From Gammaproteobacteria bacterium (GTDB taxonomy: Bacteria; Pseudomonadota; Gammaproteobacteria; Pseudomonadales; Pseudohongiellaceae): a DNA stretch of 9,230 nt. A program made the position numbers and the translations under genes. Each line of letters begins with the position of its first letter. Positions within the stretch are counted from its first letter, which is position 1. Below the pieces are notes generated by a model, which was not told the origin of the DNA, did no database searches, and saw nothing but the letters and a program-made list of their open reading frames with translations. The stretch spans positions 6,518-15,747 of the forward strand of contig JAESUV010000042.1 of the NCBI GenBank assembly GCA_016762975.1, given 5' to 3'. Shown in pieces: positions 5,424 through 9,230 of this stretch.

Positions 5424-7454
5424 TTAGTCTTCCGGCAAGGCGTAGACAATAATACTGCCGGTTCTCGGAACTTCCGTGCCGGTTCTAAAGGTCAGCAGCG
5501 CATTCCCAGAATTTGTCGCTATGTACTGCCTTCCCTCAACCTCATACGTCACGATACCACCACCCACTGGTGCGCCGGTATTGACGCTGTGTAGAATATC
5601 TCCCGTACTGGCATCCATTAGCAGAAGATTACCAGTAAGCTCGCCACTTATTACCAAGCCACCAGCCGTTGTTGTTACCCCCGATACCATAGGAGTAGGC
5701 GAATGATAACGCCACTTAACGTCTCCTGATTCTACGTCTATGGCAGTGAGCCATCCAGTCTGCGCCTCGTCGTCTGGACGCACTGCTCCGCCCATATACA
5801 TTTGACCAGGAATGTACTCGACATCCGTTGCTGCCGTGAACTCAGCGCAGTAGTCGATCGACGGTGTAATGAGTAATTTGTCTGCTGGGTAATATGCCGG
5901 CCCGCTCCAAAGCACCCCGCCGTACACGCCAGGACAGGCAAAGACCCCTTCTTCAGTCACCGGCACTTCGGCATTCAGTATGGTGGTGACAGGTGTCTCA
6001 TACAGAATTTCGCGAGTCTGCTTATCCAATCCTCGCAGTATGCCGTCCTTACCTACTGTCGCCACGATGTCACGAGACACATTATTGATACCGACTTTCA
6101 ATACTGGACTTACCTGCGTCAAATCCCAGTCATGATCATCGTTAGGCACCAGCGCCTTGTGCCATTTAAGCTCGCCCGTGTGCACATCTAGCGCGATGAT
6201 GTTGTTGGTATAGAGGTTTTCTCCTGGACGCAGATAGGCAGGCAGGTCCGGCGCCGGATTAGTGACTGCCGCATACAACTCGCCCAGCTCCAAGTCCATG
6301 CTGAGAGGTGTCCATACCGCTCCGCCACCGAGTGGAATATTCTCCGGGTTGCCCCAAGTCTCTCCGCCACCCGCAGTTGCCTCCGGTACGGTTAGGAATT
6401 TCCAAATTTCGCTGCCATCGTGAATTGAGAAAGCACCGAGCCAACCCGAGATCGCGTTCTCACTACCAGCCGGCCCGATCAGTATCATGTCTTCATAGAT
6501 CATAGGTGGCATGGTGAACGTCTCACCCAGCCAAGGGTCCGCGACCTGTCGTGCCCACAGAAGGTTCCCGTTGGCAGAATCGAGAGCCAGTAAATAGCCA
6601 TCCGCCGTACCCCGCACCACGTAACCATCTCTAATCGCAACCCCGCGATTGTTTCCCCATACCATGCGATCCTTGGGTTCCCAATCGTAGCTCCAGATCT
6701 TCTGACAAGTAGCGGCGTTTATAGCCGCCGTGTGAGTCGCATTGGTCACGTACATCACTCCCTGATAGACGATGGGACCGTTCTGCATAGTCGCGTTGCT
6801 GTTCAGCTGATAGGCGCAGATTTGTTGCAGCTTATTTACGTTTGAGGTGTCGATCTCAACTAACTCGGAATAACGCGTACCCTGATAATTCTGATTGTGA
6901 TAGAGCCAGTCCCGCGAGTTATCCGCAGCCGCAAGCAACTCATCAAACGATGGGCCTGTACCGGTCGGCTCGATGCCGTACACGCCTTCGATAAGGGTCG
7001 CCGCACTATCTAGCACTTCGTCACCGCGCGACAGAGGTATGGCACTTAGATAGTCGTAGTTATCCTTTAACTCTTCACTGCCTTGCAACACATTGTTGCT
7101 ACCGAGAATGAAGGAGAGGACATCTAGCCCCTCGGCTTCGGTCAGACTGCCAGGCGAACTTGGAGGCATGGATGTAAGAATGAGGTTAAATAGCTCACCA
7201 ACACTAGCCCCCATACGAGACCAGCTCTTACGAAAAGTCGCGCCGACCAATTCAGGAGCCGCCGCACTATCTAACTCCGCTCCATGACAGAGCGAGCATC
7301 GCTGCTGATACAGGGTCTCTCCCCTATCGAATTGCGCCCCAGTAAAAGTGCTGGACGCCGGTGCATCGGCCGCGAACCCAGCTCCAGAGAAGAGAACAGA
7401 AAACAACAGCCCAGTGGCAAACCTGACTCTAGAATTACAAATTATTGTTTTCAT
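5424..7454 (-). CDS. PQQ-dependent quinohemoprotein dehydrogenase with N-terminal cytochrome c domain
   Basis: 676 residues. Signal peptide (1-28, ending SGAGFA), then a class I cytochrome c domain (about 40-120) with heme motif CSLCH (53-57) and probable axial Met96 in TSMPPSS. From about 180 a PQQ beta-propeller follows, opening with DWLYHNQNYQGTRYSEL (182-198) and showing the blade signature AxDxxTGxxxW several times (ALDSANGNLLW, ALDVHTGELKW, AIDVESGDVKW). Candidate Ca/PQQ ligands are Glu332 (GSENAISGW) and Asn399 (AVTNPAPD); the catalytic Asp lies in DDHDWDLTQ (439-447, D442 or D444). It should oxidise an alcohol (or aldose) in the periplasm, passing electrons through its heme to the respiratory chain. 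The heme domain is N-terminal, unlike the C-terminal one of type II alcohol dehydrogenases and like polyvinyl-alcohol dehydrogenase. The vicinal Cys-Cys of methanol/ethanol dehydrogenases is absent. AGGA stands 6 bases before the ATG. Follows the amidohydrolase gene by 58 bases; probable operon. Confidence 0.93.
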   Translation of the reverse strand: MKTIICNSRVRFATGLLFSVLFSGAGFAADAPASSTFTGAQFDRGETLYQQRCSLCHGAELDSAAAPELVGATFRKSWSRMGASVGELFNLILTSMPPSSPGSLTEAEGLDVLSFILGSNNVLQGSEELKDNYDYLSAIPLSRGDEVLDSAATLIEGVYGIEPTGTGPSFDELLAAADNSRDWLYHNQNYQGTRYSELVEIDTSNVNKLQQICAYQLNSNATMQNGPIVYQGVMYVTNATHTAAINAATCQKIWSYDWEPKDRMVWGNNRGVAIRDGYVVRGTADGYLLALDSANGNLLWARQVADPWLGETFTMPPMIYEDMILIGPAGSENAISGWLGAFSIHDGSEIWKFLTVPEATAGGGETWGNPENIPLGGGAVWTPLSMDLELGELYAAVTNPAPDLPAYLRPGENLYTNNIIALDVHTGELKWHKALVPNDDHDWDLTQVSPVLKVGINNVSRDIVATVGKDGILRGLDKQTREILYETPVTTILNAEVPVTEEGVFACPGVYGGVLWSGPAYYPADKLLITPSIDYCAEFTAATDVEYIPGQMYMGGAVRPDDEAQTGWLTAIDVESGDVKWRYHSPTPMVSGVTTTAGGLVISGELTGNLLLMDASTGDILHSVNTGAPVGGGIVTYEVEGRQYIATNSGNALLTFRTGTEVPRTGSIIVYALPED

Positions 7455-7512
7455 TTTTATTCCTTTCAGCCTGAGCGGCCGCTACTCCTAATTGTAAACT
7501 AACAAAAATTTC

Positions 7513-8907
7513 TTAGGGATTGTTCAGTAACTCCACCGCTGCCGTGTACATCGCCTCAACACCAGCCTTGACCGAATTAGGATCGATTCGAAAGGAGGCA
7601 GAGTGATGCGATGGCGCATTAATTCTGCCTGCCATTATCTCTCGCATCAGGTCAGGCGGTGTGCCGCCGACAGAAAAGAATACACCAGGCACCTTGTGTA
7701 TGGTCTGCGTGAAATAGGCAAAATCCTCAGCGCCCATTCCAGGTCGCTGAGAAGTTAACAGAGGATTGTAGCCCAGCTGCTCTTCCCATGCCGGCAGCAC
7801 CTTATTGACTGCAGCGCTATTATTGATATTCGTAGGCGTGCTTTCGAAGCCCATTCTAACAATAGGCAGCAAATCATCCGGCAGACCATTGAGCCTGCCT
7901 ATATTCGCCGCCATTTCGCGGATTCTTACGAGCACTTCATTCCTGGTTTTCTCTGAATCCGCACGCACGGTCAATTGCAAGTCCACCTCATTGGAAATGA
8001 TATTGTGCTTGCTGCCACCCTGAAACGAACCGACGGTAATTACTGCCGGAGCGAGCGGATTGATCTGGCGACTAATTATGCCCTGCAAGGCGATCACTAA
8101 TTGAGCAGACACATAGATCGGATCGATAGTTTGATGGGGGTAGGCCCCGTGGCCACCGATGCCTCTGACTTTTATATCTACACTGTCTGAGCTGGATTGT
8201 ACGACGCCTTTACGCACGGTAACCAAGCCGGAAGGCGCGCCCGAACTCACATGTAAACCGATCGCATAGTCAGGCACGCCGAAGCGCTGATAGAGACCAT
8301 CTTCAAGCATCGCCTTCGCGCCATTGATGATTTCCTCTGCAGGCTGCCCGACCAACATCACGGTCCCGCTCCACTTGTCCCTGTTATCCATCAACATCTT
8401 GGCTGTGCCCACAAGGCTGGTCATGTGCATATCGTGACCGCAGGCGTGCATGACCGGAACATCTTCGCCACCCAGGTTTATCTGCCGATTGCGCGAGGCA
8501 TAGCTAAGTCCACTATCTTCCAGGATAGGCAAACCATCCATGTCGGCTCGCACCAACACCAACGGACCCGAACCATTGTGAATCATGCCAACGAGACCAG
8601 TGCCCCCTACTCCCTCAGTTACTTCGATGCCCAAGGCTCGCAGTTCAGCGGCCAGTCGGGCTGCAGTCTCCTGCTCCAAAAAGCCAAGTTCGGGGTTCTG
8701 ATGAAACCAGAGAAACAATTCAGCAAGGTGGGATTCGTAATAGGCATCAATGTCGCTCTTCAGAGCCTCATCTGCAGAGCGAGCAGAATGACTCACGGCA
8801 AATGCAGAAAGCATCACGGCCAAGGCGAGTGCAAATCGAGCGGCTTTTTTCGAGAACTTGAAAGGTGAGGTGCAAGTGTTAGGCGACGGCATTAAATTTG
8901 ATTCCAT
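7513..8907 (-). CDS. Exported M20D-type metallo-amidohydrolase (amidohydrolase/hippurate hydrolase-like)
   Basis: 464 residues, longer than the cytosolic M20D enzymes by an N-terminal export signal: KKAAR, then a hydrophobic run (FALALAVMLSAFAV, 25-38) and a likely cleavage near HSA or RSA (about 42-45). Catalytic domain features: WFHQNPELGF (67-76), VLVRADMDGLP (117-127), metal-ligand motif HACGHDMH (154-161; C156, H158), GQPAEE (187-192; Glu as base and ligand), GLHV (H219), and SHHS (H434/H435). The lid/dimerisation domain spans about 225-345 with GGHGAYPH (251-258). The family hydrolyses N-acyl or N-aroyl amino acids and similar amides; here the reaction would be periplasmic. Start: the ATG at 8907 has no visible ribosome binding site; an in-frame ATG at 8892 (five residues shorter) has GGAA 9 bases upstream and may be the true start. 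Heads a likely operon with the PQQ dehydrogenase. Confidence 0.92.
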   Translation of the reverse strand: MESNLMPSPNTCTSPFKFSKKAARFALALAVMLSAFAVSHSARSADEALKSDIDAYYESHLAELFLWFHQNPELGFLEQETAARLAAELRALGIEVTEGVGGTGLVGMIHNGSGPLVLVRADMDGLPILEDSGLSYASRNRQINLGGEDVPVMHACGHDMHMTSLVGTAKMLMDNRDKWSGTVMLVGQPAEEIINGAKAMLEDGLYQRFGVPDYAIGLHVSSGAPSGLVTVRKGVVQSSSDSVDIKVRGIGGHGAYPHQTIDPIYVSAQLVIALQGIISRQINPLAPAVITVGSFQGGSKHNIISNEVDLQLTVRADSEKTRNEVLVRIREMAANIGRLNGLPDDLLPIVRMGFESTPTNINNSAAVNKVLPAWEEQLGYNPLLTSQRPGMGAEDFAYFTQTIHKVPGVFFSVGGTPPDLMREIMAGRINAPSHHSASFRIDPNSVKAGVEAMYTAAVELLNNP

Positions 8908-9160
8908 TACAGCGCTAGCGCACTGCGTGATCCTGTATTCGTCGACAGAGATTAATAGACCCGCTCCTTGAATGAAAGCGGTTTTAACGCAGGGTCTTGT
9001 CCTGTCAGCCGTCTAGCTTTTGTAGGGCCTCGATTGGCAGTCTATGGGATGCAGCTCTATCACAGAAAATTAGCACGGTTGCTGTCGCGGCCAAGCACAC
9101 AGATAGGCTATGCTGCTTCCATTACCCTCTCTATCGCACTGACAACCAAGGCCTACTCCC
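8908..9160. other. Divergent intergenic region
   Basis: It separates the amidohydrolase gene (minus) from the exported protein gene (plus). It contains a 10-bp palindrome GCGCTAGCGC (8912-8921) next to the amidohydrolase start, an inverted repeat CCGCT ... AGCGG followed by TTTT (about 8963-8987), and a candidate plus promoter (9034-9063). I found no convincing minus-strand promoter and no supported gene wholly inside it. Confidence 0.5.
9034..9063 (+). promoter_or_regulatory. Candidate sigma70 promoter of the rightmost gene
   Basis: TTGGCA (9034-9039, 5 of 6) and TATCAC (9058-9063, 4 of 6) with 18 bases between. It would give a leader of about 90 bases before the ATG at 9161. Confidence 0.35.
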
Positions 9161-9230
9161 ATGAGTCGAAAATTATTCAGCCTCCTGCTACTCATCACAT
9201 TCACAGCTCCCATCATGCCCCTAACCTCAC
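9161..9230 (+). CDS. Start of an exported protein (3' end outside window)
   Basis: Only 23 residues are visible: MSRKLFSLLLLITFTAPIMP and onward. They have the shape of a Sec signal peptide: a basic n-region (SRK), a hydrophobic core (LFSLLLLITF), and then a more polar part. An in-frame TGA at 9140-9142 limits the start, and AAGG stands 9 bases before the ATG. The mature protein and function lie outside the window. A second frame starting at 9049 also runs off the end without a stop and cannot be fully excluded. Confidence 0.55.
   Translation, partial: MSRKLFSLLLLITFTAPIMPLTS

Noticed and set aside
7477..7486. 10-bp palindrome AGCGGCCGCT between amidohydrolase and PQQ dehydrogenase genes
   Set aside because: It contains a NotI site, which could suggest a cloning scar, but the flanks are ordinary and no T tract follows, so neither vector junction nor terminator is supported.
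8425..8868. 147-codon open frame on plus, antisense to the amidohydrolase
   Set aside because: It lies fully within a strongly conserved M20D coding region on the other strand, has no recognisable motif, and looks like a shadow frame.
8961..9002. Inverted repeats AGACCC/GGGTCT and CCGCT/AGCGG in the divergent region
   Set aside because: Stems are only 5-6 bp, one with a large loop; no plus-strand gene precedes it to be terminated, and no small RNA can be argued from this alone.
1..9230. Dedicated defence, secretion, phage or biosynthetic cluster
   Set aside because: No nuclease, restriction, toxin, integrase, NRPS/PKS or similar gene is visible; the genes are metabolic and envelope functions.

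Overview
The window looks like chromosome of a Gram-negative, probably marine or environmental gammaproteobacterium. This rests on a TonB-dependent outer-membrane receptor, several proteins with Sec signal peptides, a PQQ/cytochrome c periplasmic dehydrogenase, a CaiB-type CoA-transferase and roughly balanced base composition. The taxonomic guess is inference. I see no tRNA, rRNA, CRISPR array, insertion sequence or phage gene.

Left part (1-2850). The 3' two-thirds or so of a TonB-dependent receptor ends at 1179, followed by a strong intrinsic terminator (1193-1222) that also works on the opposite strand. Converging on it is a 48-residue single-pass membrane protein gene (1260-1406, minus). 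Next come two more minus-strand genes: an exported class I SAM-methyltransferase-like protein (1686-2423, hairpin terminator at 1646-1674) and a 58-residue protein with a DnaJ-type zinc ribbon (2593-2769), with a terminator-like hairpin between them.

Middle (2850-5390). A divergent control region holds promoter-like elements in both directions and a very large inverted repeat at 2940-3007, with a perfect 38-bp palindrome as its core. Downstream lies a likely two-gene operon on the plus strand: a CaiB/BaiF CoA-transferase and, 30 bases later, an exported alpha/beta hydrolase.

Right part (5424-9230). Converging on that operon is a second likely operon on the minus strand: an exported M20D amidohydrolase followed 58 bases later by a quinohemoprotein dehydrogenase (N-terminal cytochrome c, then PQQ beta-propeller). 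Diverging from the amidohydrolase is the start of another exported protein cut by the window end (9161 onward).

Taken together the window suggests envelope-based catabolism: a receptor brings in a substrate, periplasmic hydrolases cleave amide and other bonds, a PQQ dehydrogenase oxidises an alcohol and sends electrons to the respiratory chain, and a cytoplasmic CoA-transferase activates an acid. No substrate can be named from sequence alone. The most unusual objects are the compound palindrome at 2940-3007, the two unannotated small proteins, the exported methyltransferase, and the neighbouring quinohemoprotein dehydrogenase and secreted hydrolase, which recall the polyvinyl-alcohol dehydrogenase / oxidised-PVA hydrolase pairing.
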